A stretch of DNA of 64,000 nt, taken from Gymnothorax reevesii (lineage: Eukaryota > Chordata > Actinopteri > Anguilliformes > Muraenidae). Below are positions 26,348-33,811 of the stretch, one piece after another. Under the pieces are notes generated by a model that was not told the origin of the DNA, made no database searches, and saw only the letters and a program-made list of their open reading frames with translations. Where the stretch lies: assembly GCA_029721435.1 (NCBI GenBank), contig CM056581.1:71472712-71536711 (forward strand), in the 5' to 3' direction. Each line of letters opens with the position of its first letter. The first letter of the stretch is position 1. A program made the position numbers and the translations under genes.

Positions 26348-27722
26348 CTGATTTACACACAGAATGAAAATTTTTGACATGCAGAAGTTAAAAAAAAGAA
26401 AGTTTTTAAAAAAGTGTATATCTTCACTTCAGAGACTAATATTCACTTCCAATAGGCCATACAAGCACATTGGAAAAATTGGTGGCATATATGCAGTGCA
26501 ACAGAGATCTGAAGCATTTCCCAGGCCAGATACACGCAGAGATTCACATTCTGAGCTTAAAACCTCAAAGAAGCGTGTTTTCATGAAAGAGCGTATGGAG
26601 ACAATATCAGCGCTCTAGCTCGCTTCCCTAAGAAGATAGCAGCCAATTCACTCCTATTTAGTCATACAGTGAAAATTCACTCATGTTTGTCACTTTCCCA
26701 CTGATTTACACACAGAATGAAAATTTTTGACATGCAGAAGTTAAAAAAAAGAAAGTTTTTAAAAAAGTGTATATCTTCACTACAGAGACTCATATTCACT
26801 TCCAATAGGCCATAAAAACACATTGGAAAAATGGATGGCATATATGCAGTGCCACAGTGATCTGAAGCATTTCCCAGGCCAGATACACGCAGAGATTCAC
26901 ATTCTGAGCTTAAAACCTCAAAGAAGCGTGTTTTCATGAAAGAGCGTATGGAGACAATATCAGCGCTCTAGCTCGCTTCCTTAAGAAGATAGAAGCCAAT
27001 TCACTCCTATTTAGTCATACAGTGAAAATTCACTCATGTTTGTCACTTTCCCACTGATTTACACACAGAATGAAAATTTTTGACATGCAGAAGTTAAAAA
27101 AAAGAAAGTTTTTAAAAAAGTGTATATCTTCACTACAGAGACTCATATTCACTTCCAATAGGCCATAAAAACACATTGGAAAAATGGATGGCATATATGC
27201 AGTGCAACAGTGATCTGAAGCATTTCCCAGGCCAGGTACACGCAGAGATTCACATTCTGAGCTTAAAACCTCAAAGAAGCGTGTTTTCATGAAAGAGCGT
27301 ATGGAGACAATATCAGCGCTCTAGCTCGCTTCCTTAAGAAGATAGAAGCCAATTCACTCCTATTTAGTCATACAGTGAAAATTCACTCATGTTTGTCACT
27401 TTCCCACTGATTTACACACAGAATGAAAATTTTTGACATGCAGAAGTTAAAAAAAAGAAAGTTTTTAAAAAAGTGTATATCTTCACTACAGAGACTCATA
27501 TTCACTTCCAATAGGCCATAAAAACACATTGGAAAAATGGATGGCATATGTGCAGTGCAACAGTGATCTGAAGCATTTCCCAGGCCAGATACACACAGAG
27601 ATTCACATTCTGAGCTTAAAACCTCAAAGAAGCGTGTTTTCATGAAAGAGCGTATGGAGACAATATCAGCGCTCTAGCTCGCTTCCTTAAGAAGATAGAA
27701 GCCAATTCACTCCTATTTAGTC
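26348..27722. repeat. Satellite flank left of the insertion, copy 1 of a duplicated block
   Basis: Order A-B-B-B, with the last B (27,407) cut at 27,722. Marker changes GCCACAG (B at 26,701), CCAGGTACACG (27,054) and GCATATGTGC (27,407) recur in the same order at 38,081, 38,434 and 38,787, offset by 11,380 bp. After the element the offset drops to 5,291 bp, a difference of 6,089 bp. That equals the element (6,085 bp) plus one 4-bp target-site copy. One visible difference from copy 2 is ACACACAGAG instead of ACACGCAGAG near 27,590. Confidence 0.92.
27719..27722. other. Target-site duplication, left copy (AGTC)
   Basis: AGTC lies directly outside the left LTR and is repeated directly outside the right LTR. 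Uninterrupted monomers read TTTAGTCATACAG here, so removing the element and one AGTC restores the satellite exactly. Four bases is within the range made by gypsy-type integrases. Confidence 0.93.
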
Positions 27723-27807
27723 TGTTATGGCCCCAATTTGTTATTACATTTATAACACAACAGCAACAGCAAGGGATGACAAACACAGTTTTAACAACTA
27801 AAACACA

Positions 27808-27813
27808 TTTAAT
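27808..27813 (-). terminator. Possible polyadenylation signal ATTAAA in 3' LTR
   Basis: The minus strand reads ATTAAA, the commonest natural variant of AATAAA, about 400 bp into the 3' LTR and downstream of the TATA-like box. No perfect AATAAA was seen in the LTR on this strand. The matching site in the 5' LTR is 33,405-33,410. The distance from the presumed start (about 200 nt) is long but possible for an R region; the assignment is tentative. Confidence 0.3.
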
Positions 27814-28179
27814 TAACAACAAAGACAATAATGACTAAACAACTAACAACTAAGACCAAGATTGATTACAAAACATAAATATTTACAATCCCTTTTTGTG
27901 GGGTGGCTTGGTGATGTCCTGGATGATGAAAATGCTCAAACTGGCAAAGAAATCCACAAAAGAAATGTCACAGGTCTTGAACAGAATGGCAGGTCTGGTC
28001 ATCTTCATGCAATTTCTCCTACTACTTTACTGTCTCAATTCTTTTCCTTATATACTCTCTTTCAGACCCCACCCACATTTAGACCTCTTTTTTTTAACTT
28101 TCTGAGACTTGCCCCAGACATGTCCAGGACATGTCTAAACATGACTCCAGTCTGAGCTTAACAAAAAAAAAGGTAGATA

Positions 28180-28193
28180 CTGCCATCTAGTGG
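28180..28193 (-). promoter_or_regulatory. CTCF-core-like motif in 3' LTR
   Basis: This is the same CCACTAGATGGCAG on the minus strand, in the second LTR. The element therefore carries two copies in the same orientation, 5,597 bp apart. Confidence 0.55.
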
Positions 28194-28210
28194 CCTATAT
28201 TCACATTACA

Positions 28211-28220
28211 CCTCCATTCC
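28211..28220 (-). other. Polypurine tract
   Basis: The minus strand reads GGAATGGAGG and directly abuts the 3' LTR, where plus-strand DNA synthesis would be primed. One T interrupts the purines. Just upstream are TTTTT and CCCTTTT pyrimidine runs, so the purine block is short but correctly placed. Confidence 0.75.
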
Positions 28221-28343
28221 AAAAGGGAAAAATTTTGACTCATAAAGGCAAAATTTTTCTTTTCAATACAAAATGGTTAAGTGAACACTTGTCTACATAT
28301 ACATATCATACAATATTCAAACACATGATATATATATACACAT
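28221..28343 (-). other. 3' untranslated region of the retrotransposon
   Basis: This is the stretch between the Gag-Pol stop and the purine-rich tract. It is A+T-rich, with a short TA/TATATA run near 28,328-28,337. No further ORF follows Gag-Pol here, so there is no room for an envelope gene. Confidence 0.75.
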
Positions 28344-31300
28344 TCAAACACGGGATAAGCAATCAGCAATTACATTGTCTGTACCCTTCACATGCTTAAT
28401 TTCCAAGTCAAACTCCTGTAAAATCAAACTCCAATTCAACAATCTCCGATTCTTGTTTTTCATCTTACTCAAAAACATTAACGGATTGTGGTCAGTGTAC
28501 ACAATCATTGGCTTTTGTCCTGTACAAACATAAACCTCAAAGTGTTGTAAAGAAAGGACCAGAGCCAACAGTTCCTTCTCTATTGTGGAATAGTTCCTTT
28601 GGTGGCGATTGAACTTCCTGGAGAAGTATGCCACGGGATGCTCAATGTCATCAGAGTCACTTCTCTGTAGGAGCACAGATCCACAAGCTTGGTCGCTAGC
28701 ATCGACCGCGATGGAGAACGGTTTGTTGAAGTCAGGAGATTTGAGCACGGGGAAGTGACACAGCAGAGACTTCAGGCGATCGAAGGCTCTCTGGCATGCA
28801 TCATCCCAGGTGAACTTTACGCCTTTCTTCAGTTGGTTAGTTAGACTGAGAGCAATCTCAGCAAAGTTCTTGCAGAACTTGCGGTAGTACCCGATCATTC
28901 CAAGGAAGCGGCGCAAAGCTTTTTTGTTGTCAGGAACTGGAAAGTCCATGATGGCTTGGACTTTAGCATTTATGGGTGCCACCTTACCCTGGCCTATGAC
29001 GTAGCCAAGATAGGTGACAGTAGCACAACCAAAGTCACTCTTGTTCAGGTTAACAGTCAGGTTAGCCTGGGTCAGGCGCTGGAACAACGTCTCTACATCT
29101 TTTAGATGTTCTTCCCAGGAGTCACTCCATGTGATCAGGTCATCGATGTATGCACCCGTGTGTGGCAATCCGGCGATTGTAGACTGTATCATCCTTTGGA
29201 ACGTGGCTGGGGCATTTTTCATGCCAAAGGGTAGGACTTCATACTGGTACAATCCAGATGGTGTGGCAAAAGCAGAGATGCTCTTGGCCCTCTCAGTTAA
29301 AGGCACACACCAATAACCCTTCAATAAATCAATCTTGGTCAGAAACTTTGCTTGCCCTACACTATCAATACAATCATCAATCCTAGGTATTGGAAACACA
29401 TCAGTTCTAGTTACAGCATTGACTTTGCGATAATCTGTACAGAATCTAGTACTTCCATCAGGTTTTGGAACTAGCACACAGGGTGAACTCCAATCGGAGT
29501 TGGAGGGTCTGATAATATCATGTTTTAACATGTACTCAACCTCTTTCTCAGCAATCTTTCTCTTTTCAGGATTCATCCGGTATGGATGCTGTTTTATTGG
29601 TTTGGCATCACCAACATCTACATCATGAGAGGCTATAGTAACTCTCTTTGGAACATCAGGGAACAAATCCTCATATTTCTTGATCAACCTTTCAAACTGA
29701 TCTCTCTGTGAGGGTTCTAAGTGCTGGAGTTTTACATCAAGATTTTGCAACACTTCAGTGTTTGACAATTTACATGAAAGAACTTCAGCTTTAATTCTTG
29801 GTTCATCATCTTGAAACTCCCCCTCATCTTCACAAATTTCGACCATTGGAGAATCTGAAGTGACAGCTGCAACCCTAGCATTTCTGTCATGATAAGGCTT
29901 TAGCATGTTAATATGACACAATTGTTTTGGTTTTCTCCTATCTGGAGTCTTCACAATGTAATTGAGATCATTGAGTTTTGTCAGAATTTCATAAGGACCA
30001 TGAAATCTAGCCTGCAATGGATTGGACTGCAAGGGAAACAACACAAGGACCTTGTCTCCTGGTTTAAACTCACGGCTTCTAGCCTTATGATCATACCAAG
30101 TTTTCATTTTTCCCTGACTTGATTTCAAGTTCTCTTTGGCAAGGTCACAAGCTGCACGCAATCTTTCCTTGAACTTGGTAACATAGTCTAACAGACTGAT
30201 TTGCGGCTCTTCCTCTTGCCATTGTTCACTCAATAATAGCAAAGGTCCTCTCACTTCATGACCAAACACTAGCTCAAATGGACTGAATCCAGTAGACTCC
30301 TGCACTGCTTCTCTAGCTGCAAACAACAGCAAATGAACCCCTTCATCCCAGTCTTTCTCATGGTCATAACAATAAGTCCTCATCATTGTCTTGAGAGTGG
30401 AATGAAACCGCTCTAAGGCACCCTGACTTTCCGGATGATAGGCACTAGAAAGAATCTGTTTTGCACCTAGTTCATACACAACCTGCTGAAACAATCCTGA
30501 AGTGAAATTGCTACCTTGGTCTGACTGAATTTCCCTGGGAAGACCAAACAACGTGAAGAACTTTATCAAAGCCTTCGAGATTGCAGTTGCCTTGATGTTA
30601 CGTAGAGGTATGGCTTCGGGGAATCTGGTAGAGGCACACATGATTGTCAACAAGTACTGATTTCCAGATCTAGTCTTGGGTAATGGACCAACGCAATCAA
30701 CAATGACCCTAGAGAATGGCTCCCCAAATGCTGGGATAGGCTGCAATGGAGCTACAGGTGGGTCTAACTGGTGTTTTCCAACTACCTGACAAGTGTGACA
30801 GGTTTTGCAAAAGTTGGAAACGTCTTTCCGAAGCCCAGGCCAAAAGAAGTGTTTCATGATCTTATCAACAGTCTTATTAACACCAAGATGACCTCCTAAA
30901 GGTAAACTATGAGCCATTGTTAAGATCTCATTCCTATAGACCTTCGGAACAACAATTTGCCTGACCACTGCCCAATCTGCATTGGCAGGGATATCAGGAG
31001 GGCGCCACTTCCGCATCAACACACCATCCTTGAGATAATACCCAACTGGAACTGCATCTATTTCTTTTTCAGGAAGGGCTCTCCTCTTTAGTACACCAAT
31101 TTCAGGATCATTAGTTTGCTCCTCAATCAACCGCTTTCTGGACAGAGACAAGTCTCCAGACACATCAGAATCACCAGACCCATCCGGCTGGCTGAATAGA
31201 GAACTGATAAAAGTATCTGATAAGTCCTCAAACGGAGAAACCATAGTAGGCCAATCAGAGTCATGAGGCGAACCACCTGAGTCCTGACTATTCAATGTAC

Positions 31301-33236
31301 TGGACGGCACCACAACATCATCTTCTTTAGCCTTCTTGGCCATAGCACGAGTCACTGCGCAAGAAGGATACAGAGATGGGTCCTCATCCCCATTTTCAGT
31401 GCTCGGCTGTGAAGTAAGATGTACAGGGGGAACTACTTTGCCCCCAGCCAGGTCATTGCCTAGCAACAGAGAAACACCCTTTATAGGTAGACTTGACATA
31501 AGTCCCACCTTTACCTGTCCTGTAACTAAATCTGACTTCAAGAATATAGAGCGCAGGGGTACAGATACAGTCCTCCCTTCAATACCTTGTACAAGTATGA
31601 AATCCCCTGAAGCGGTCTCATCACGTAACTCCAAGGAGTCCATCAACAAAAGTGACTGAGAAGCTCCGGTATCCCTTAGGATATATATGGGGACAGGAGT
31701 AGTATGCTCATTCAGAGCCACAAATCCCTCTGACACAAATGGAAGAAATTCCTCCCTCACAAAGTCAGCTGAATTAGGCTTTTTAGCCCCACAAGAAGCA
31801 GGCAATTTAGCAGATTGGTTATCTACTACAGGGGTTTCTAACCTTGTTTTCACAAAGGCATTTGGTTTGGTATCCTTTTCTTTTTCTTTCTTAGCTTTAA
31901 GGAACCAACAGTTAGTTGTAACATGACCAGATTTCTTGCAATAACTGCAAACTAGACCACTTTTGTCACTGTCAGCTTTCACACTTTGATCAGACCTGTT
32001 ACTGGATTTCTGAGCACCATCACCAGATTTGTCTTTGTCTTTGGGTGAGGAATCTTGGGTATCACCGTAACCCTTTTTCTGAAATTGGGACCATTTATTG
32101 TTACTGCTAGACTGAAATTTGGACTTATGAGTGAGAACATATTCATCTGCAAATTTGGCAGCTGATTGCAAGTTCAGTGCTTGCTTCTCATTAAGGTAGG
32201 TCTTAACATCATCTTTAACACAGTTCTTGAATTCTTCAACTAACACCATCTCTTTTAGTGAGTTGAAATCATCCTTGACCTCCATAGAAGTACACCAGCG
32301 CTCAAAGCAAACCTGCTTCTCATTAGCAAATTCAACATAAGTCTGATTTTCAGATTTCTTCAGACCTCTGAATTTCTGTCGGTAAGCCTCTGGAACCAAC
32401 TCATAAGCTCTCAAAATAACCTTTTTGACAACCTCATAATCAGAGGAATCATCTGCAGACAAAGCCGAATAGGCTTGTTGAGCTTTACCCTTGAGGACAG
32501 TTTGCAACATCAGAGGCCAGTGTTCCTTTGGCCACTGGCAACTCTTTGCTACCTTTTCAAAACACTGGAAATAGTTGTCAACATCCTTTTCCGAAAATGG
32601 AGGCACCAGTTTTACCTCCTGGCTAGCCCGAAATTTATTTTCAGTTTGAATTTTTATTTTTAGTTGCTCCATTTGGAGTCTTTCTTCTCTATCGAATTTC
32701 TCTAATTCAAAATCTCTCTGTCTCTGTCTCTCTCTTTCTGCTCTTTCCTCTTTCTCTCTCTCAAATTCTCTTTGTTTTTCTTCTCTTGCTAATTTTTCTA
32801 ACTCAAACTGCCTTTGTTTTTCTTTTTCTTCCCTCTCAAATTCTCTTTGTTTTTCTTTTTCCTCCCTTTCTTTCTCTTTTTCCTCCCTTTCTTTTTTCTC
32901 TTCTCTTGCTAATTTTTCCAACTCAAATTGCCTTTGTTTTTCTTTTTCTTCCCTATCAATCTCTAGCATTTTTAATTTAAGTTCCATTTCTATATTTGGA
33001 TTTTCCACTGGAAACTGTTCCAGATCTCCTGGTGCAAACACATTTTCATCAATGTAATATTCAACTATCTCTCTAGCCAGTCTTGCTTTTCGCATGGCTG
33101 GTTTTACCTCTGTCAGCTCCAACTGTCTGCAAATTTCTAGCAGTTCTGTCTTTTTAAAAGACTTCAAAACCCCTACGGTTGGTGATGCCAAGAAATCATC
33201 CATTGCTGTTGTCAATATATACCTAGGAAAATTCAC
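28344..33236 (-). CDS. Gag-Pol polyprotein, Gmr1-like order (PR-IN-RT-RH)
   Basis: This is one uninterrupted 1,630-residue ORF ending in TGA. The order is: N-terminal Gag region (1-90); a very charged Glu/Lys/Arg coiled coil (about 90-200); a capsid/SCAN-like helical region (about 205-370); a CCHC zinc knuckle, C430-C433-H438-C443; aspartic protease, D522-T-G-A with LLGND at 591-595; integrase, zinc-binding H776, H783, C813, C816 and catalytic D847, D906, E942 (35 residues between the last two); a GPY/F module at 1080-1082; reverse transcriptase, D1303, LPFGM 1335-1339 and YIDD 1363-1366; RNase H, D1512, E1555, D1582, D1625. The motifs are Ty3/gypsy, but integrase precedes reverse transcriptase, the Gmr1 feature. 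Gag and Pol are in one frame with no frameshift or stop between them, so the Gag:Pol ratio must be set another way, for example by cleavage. No env and no chromodomain. The first Met is used here; M12 is an equally plausible start. Confidence 0.95.
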   Translation of the reverse strand: MNFPRYILTTAMDDFLASPTVGVLKSFKKTELLEICRQLELTEVKPAMRKARLAREIVEYYIDENVFAPGDLEQFPVENPNIEMELKLKMLEIDREEKEKQRQFELEKLAREEKKEREEKEKEREEKEKQREFEREEKEKQRQFELEKLAREEKQREFEREKEERAERERQRQRDFELEKFDREERLQMEQLKIKIQTENKFRASQEVKLVPPFSEKDVDNYFQCFEKVAKSCQWPKEHWPLMLQTVLKGKAQQAYSALSADDSSDYEVVKKVILRAYELVPEAYRQKFRGLKKSENQTYVEFANEKQVCFERWCTSMEVKDDFNSLKEMVLVEEFKNCVKDDVKTYLNEKQALNLQSAAKFADEYVLTHKSKFQSSSNNKWSQFQKKGYGDTQDSSPKDKDKSGDGAQKSSNRSDQSVKADSDKSGLVCSYCKKSGHVTTNCWFLKAKKEKEKDTKPNAFVKTRLETPVVDNQSAKLPASCGAKKPNSADFVREEFLPFVSEGFVALNEHTTPVPIYILRDTGASQSLLLMDSLELRDETASGDFILVQGIEGRTVSVPLRSIFLKSDLVTGQVKVGLMSSLPIKGVSLLLGNDLAGGKVVPPVHLTSQPSTENGDEDPSLYPSCAVTRAMAKKAKEDDVVVPSSTLNSQDSGGSPHDSDWPTMVSPFEDLSDTFISSLFSQPDGSGDSDVSGDLSLSRKRLIEEQTNDPEIGVLKRRALPEKEIDAVPVGYYLKDGVLMRKWRPPDIPANADWAVVRQIVVPKVYRNEILTMAHSLPLGGHLGVNKTVDKIMKHFFWPGLRKDVSNFCKTCHTCQVVGKHQLDPPVAPLQPIPAFGEPFSRVIVDCVGPLPKTRSGNQYLLTIMCASTRFPEAIPLRNIKATAISKALIKFFTLFGLPREIQSDQGSNFTSGLFQQVVYELGAKQILSSAYHPESQGALERFHSTLKTMMRTYCYDHEKDWDEGVHLLLFAAREAVQESTGFSPFELVFGHEVRGPLLLLSEQWQEEEPQISLLDYVTKFKERLRAACDLAKENLKSSQGKMKTWYDHKARSREFKPGDKVLVLFPLQSNPLQARFHGPYEILTKLNDLNYIVKTPDRRKPKQLCHINMLKPYHDRNARVAAVTSDSPMVEICEDEGEFQDDEPRIKAEVLSCKLSNTEVLQNLDVKLQHLEPSQRDQFERLIKKYEDLFPDVPKRVTIASHDVDVGDAKPIKQHPYRMNPEKRKIAEKEVEYMLKHDIIRPSNSDWSSPCVLVPKPDGSTRFCTDYRKVNAVTRTDVFPIPRIDDCIDSVGQAKFLTKIDLLKGYWCVPLTERAKSISAFATPSGLYQYEVLPFGMKNAPATFQRMIQSTIAGLPHTGAYIDDLITWSDSWEEHLKDVETLFQRLTQANLTVNLNKSDFGCATVTYLGYVIGQGKVAPINAKVQAIMDFPVPDNKKALRRFLGMIGYYRKFCKNFAEIALSLTNQLKKGVKFTWDDACQRAFDRLKSLLCHFPVLKSPDFNKPFSIAVDASDQACGSVLLQRSDSDDIEHPVAYFSRKFNRHQRNYSTIEKELLALVLSLQHFEVYVCTGQKPMIVYTDHNPLMFLSKMKNKNRRLLNWSLILQEFDLEIKHVKGTDNVIADCLSRV

Positions 33237-33295
33237 AAAAACAAATTCACAATTTGGAATGTTAGATTTTCAATAAATTACTCACACAATGGTCT
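33237..33295 (-). other. 5' leader of the retrotransposon
   Basis: This is the short untranslated stretch between the primer binding site and the first ATG of Gag-Pol. It is A+T-rich and has no ORF or clear structure visible by eye. If translation began at the second Met of the ORF (residue 12) the leader would be 33 bases longer. Confidence 0.6.
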
Positions 33296-33316
33296 ATCCC
33301 GGACCTTGAGCCCCCA
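33296..33316 (-). other. Primer binding site, tRNA-Pro-like with a 3-nt insertion
   Basis: It starts three bases after the 5' LTR. On the minus strand it reads TGGGGGCTC, then AAG, then GTCCGGGAT. The two nine-base halves together equal the complement of the 3' end of vertebrate tRNA-Pro, the primer used by many gammaretroviruses; the AAG between them is extra. Either the primer pairs mainly through the first nine bases, or a different tRNA with a similar 3' end is used. Confidence 0.65.
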
Positions 33317-33642
33317 ATTTGTTATGGCCCCAATTTGTTATTACATTTATAACACAACAGCAACAGCAAGGGATGACAAACACAGTTTTAACAACTAAAA
33401 CACATTTAATTAACAACAAAGACAATAATGACTAAACAACTAACAACTAAGACCAAGATTGATTACAAAACATAAATATTTACAATCCCTTTTTGTGGGG
33501 TGGCTTGGTGATGTCCTGGATGATGAAAATGCTCAAACTGGCAAAGAAATCCACAAAAGAAATGTCACAGGTCTTGAACAGAATGGCAGGTCTGGTCATC
33601 TTCATGCAATTTCTCCTACTACTTTACTGTCTCAATTCTTTT

Positions 33643-33651
33643 CCTTATATA
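33643..33651 (-). promoter_or_regulatory. TATA-like box of 5' LTR
   Basis: The minus strand reads TATATAAGG about 156 bp from the start of the LTR, the usual distance for a retroelement RNA polymerase II promoter. Transcription would start some 25-35 bp downstream, near 33,610-33,620. The 3' LTR carries the same box at 28,046-28,054. Confidence 0.6.
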
Positions 33652-33776
33652 CTCTCTTTCAGACCCCACCCACATTTAGACCTCTTTTTTTTAACTTTCT
33701 GAGACTTGCCCCAGACATGTCCAGGACATGTCTAAACATGACTCCAGTCTGAGCTTAACAAAAAAAAAGGTAGATA

Positions 33777-33790
33777 CTGCCATCTAGTGG
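33777..33790 (-). promoter_or_regulatory. CTCF-core-like motif in 5' LTR
   Basis: The minus strand reads CCACTAGATGGCAG, a full match to the vertebrate CTCF core consensus CCASYAGRKGGCRS. It lies about 18 bp inside the outer end of U3. Binding is inferred from the motif only; the CpG-free core would be insensitive to methylation within the motif. Confidence 0.55.
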
Positions 33791-33807
33791 CCTATATTCA
33801 CATTACA

Positions 33808-33811
33808 AGTC
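33808..33811. other. Target-site duplication, right copy (AGTC)
   Basis: This is the second AGTC, directly outside the 5' LTR. It is followed by ATACAGTGAAAATTCAC, the normal continuation of the interrupted satellite monomer. Confidence 0.93.

Larger units (their letters stand above)
1..27722. repeat. Left satellite array, ~353-bp monomers
   Basis: This is a head-to-tail tandem array, all in one orientation, with the landmark CTGATTTACACAC recurring every 351-354 bp (for example 243, 596, 949, 1301, 1653, 2006). About 78 monomers start here, after a partial C-type monomer that fills 1-242. Length changes come mainly from the poly-A run in the middle of the monomer (7-10 A). From 243 the order of types is ABBC, A+7B+C, A+6B+C, 4B+C, A+8B+C, ABBABBBC, ABBBC, ABBC, ABC, ABBBC, ABBC, ABB(B/C)BC, AB(B/C), ABBB, where the last B is cut by the retrotransposon. 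The period is not a multiple of three, so no reading frame continues across monomers. The sequence is A+T-rich. I do not recognise the family by name. A heterochromatic or centromere-linked location is inference only. Confidence 0.97.
27723..28210 (-). repeat. 3' LTR of the Gmr1-like element
   Basis: This is the second 488-bp LTR, lying at the left on the plus strand because the element is reversed. It is directly preceded in element direction by the purine-rich tract at 28,211-28,220 and followed by the target-site copy AGTC. It matches the 5' LTR base for base by eye, which implies a recent insertion or later homogenisation. Short open frames within the LTRs (for example 27,862-28,155) are the same in both copies and have no recognised product. 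Confidence 0.96.
27723..33807 (-). mobile_element. Gmr1-like Ty3/gypsy LTR retrotransposon, intact
   Basis: The 6,085-bp element is inserted in reverse orientation in a B satellite monomer. In its own direction it has a 5' LTR (33,320-33,807), a tRNA-Pro-like primer binding site, an 80-bp leader, one Gag-Pol ORF (33,236-28,344), a short 3' untranslated region, a purine-rich tract and a 3' LTR (27,723-28,210). The LTRs are TG...CA bounded and 488 bp each, with no difference found when read side by side. The Pol order is protease, integrase, reverse transcriptase, RNase H. That is the Ty1/copia order, while the sequence motifs are Ty3/gypsy. In animals this combination is typical of the Gmr1 lineage first described from Atlantic cod. 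There is no env-like ORF and no chromodomain was recognised. All catalytic residues looked for are present, so it may be autonomous; activity itself cannot be judged from sequence. Confidence 0.95.
33320..33807 (-). repeat. 5' LTR of the Gmr1-like element
   Basis: On the minus strand it starts TGTAATGTGAATATAGG and ends GGCCATAACA. It is 488 bp and reads identically to the copy at 27,723-28,210 (constant offset 5,597). It holds a CTCF-like motif close to its start, a TATA-like box about 156 bp in, and an ATTAAA further on, which fits a U3-R-U5 arrangement with a U3 of about 180 bp. The U3/R and R/U5 limits cannot be fixed by eye. Confidence 0.96.

Noticed and set aside
27862..28155. 97-codon ORF in the LTR, present in both LTRs
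   Set aside because: It lies antisense to the element, is identical only because the LTRs are identical, and resembles no known family.
28150..28160. TCTGAGCTTAA shared by the LTR and the satellite monomer
   Set aside because: It is an 11-bp match without flanking similarity, most likely chance.
29014..29316. Plus-strand ORFs opposite Gag-Pol (for example 29,014-29,316 and 31,336-31,659)
   Set aside because: These are antisense shadows of the coding strand with no supporting motifs.
27723..33807. Endogenous retrovirus with envelope
   Set aside because: Only 123 bp lie between the Gag-Pol stop and the polypurine tract, so no envelope gene is present.
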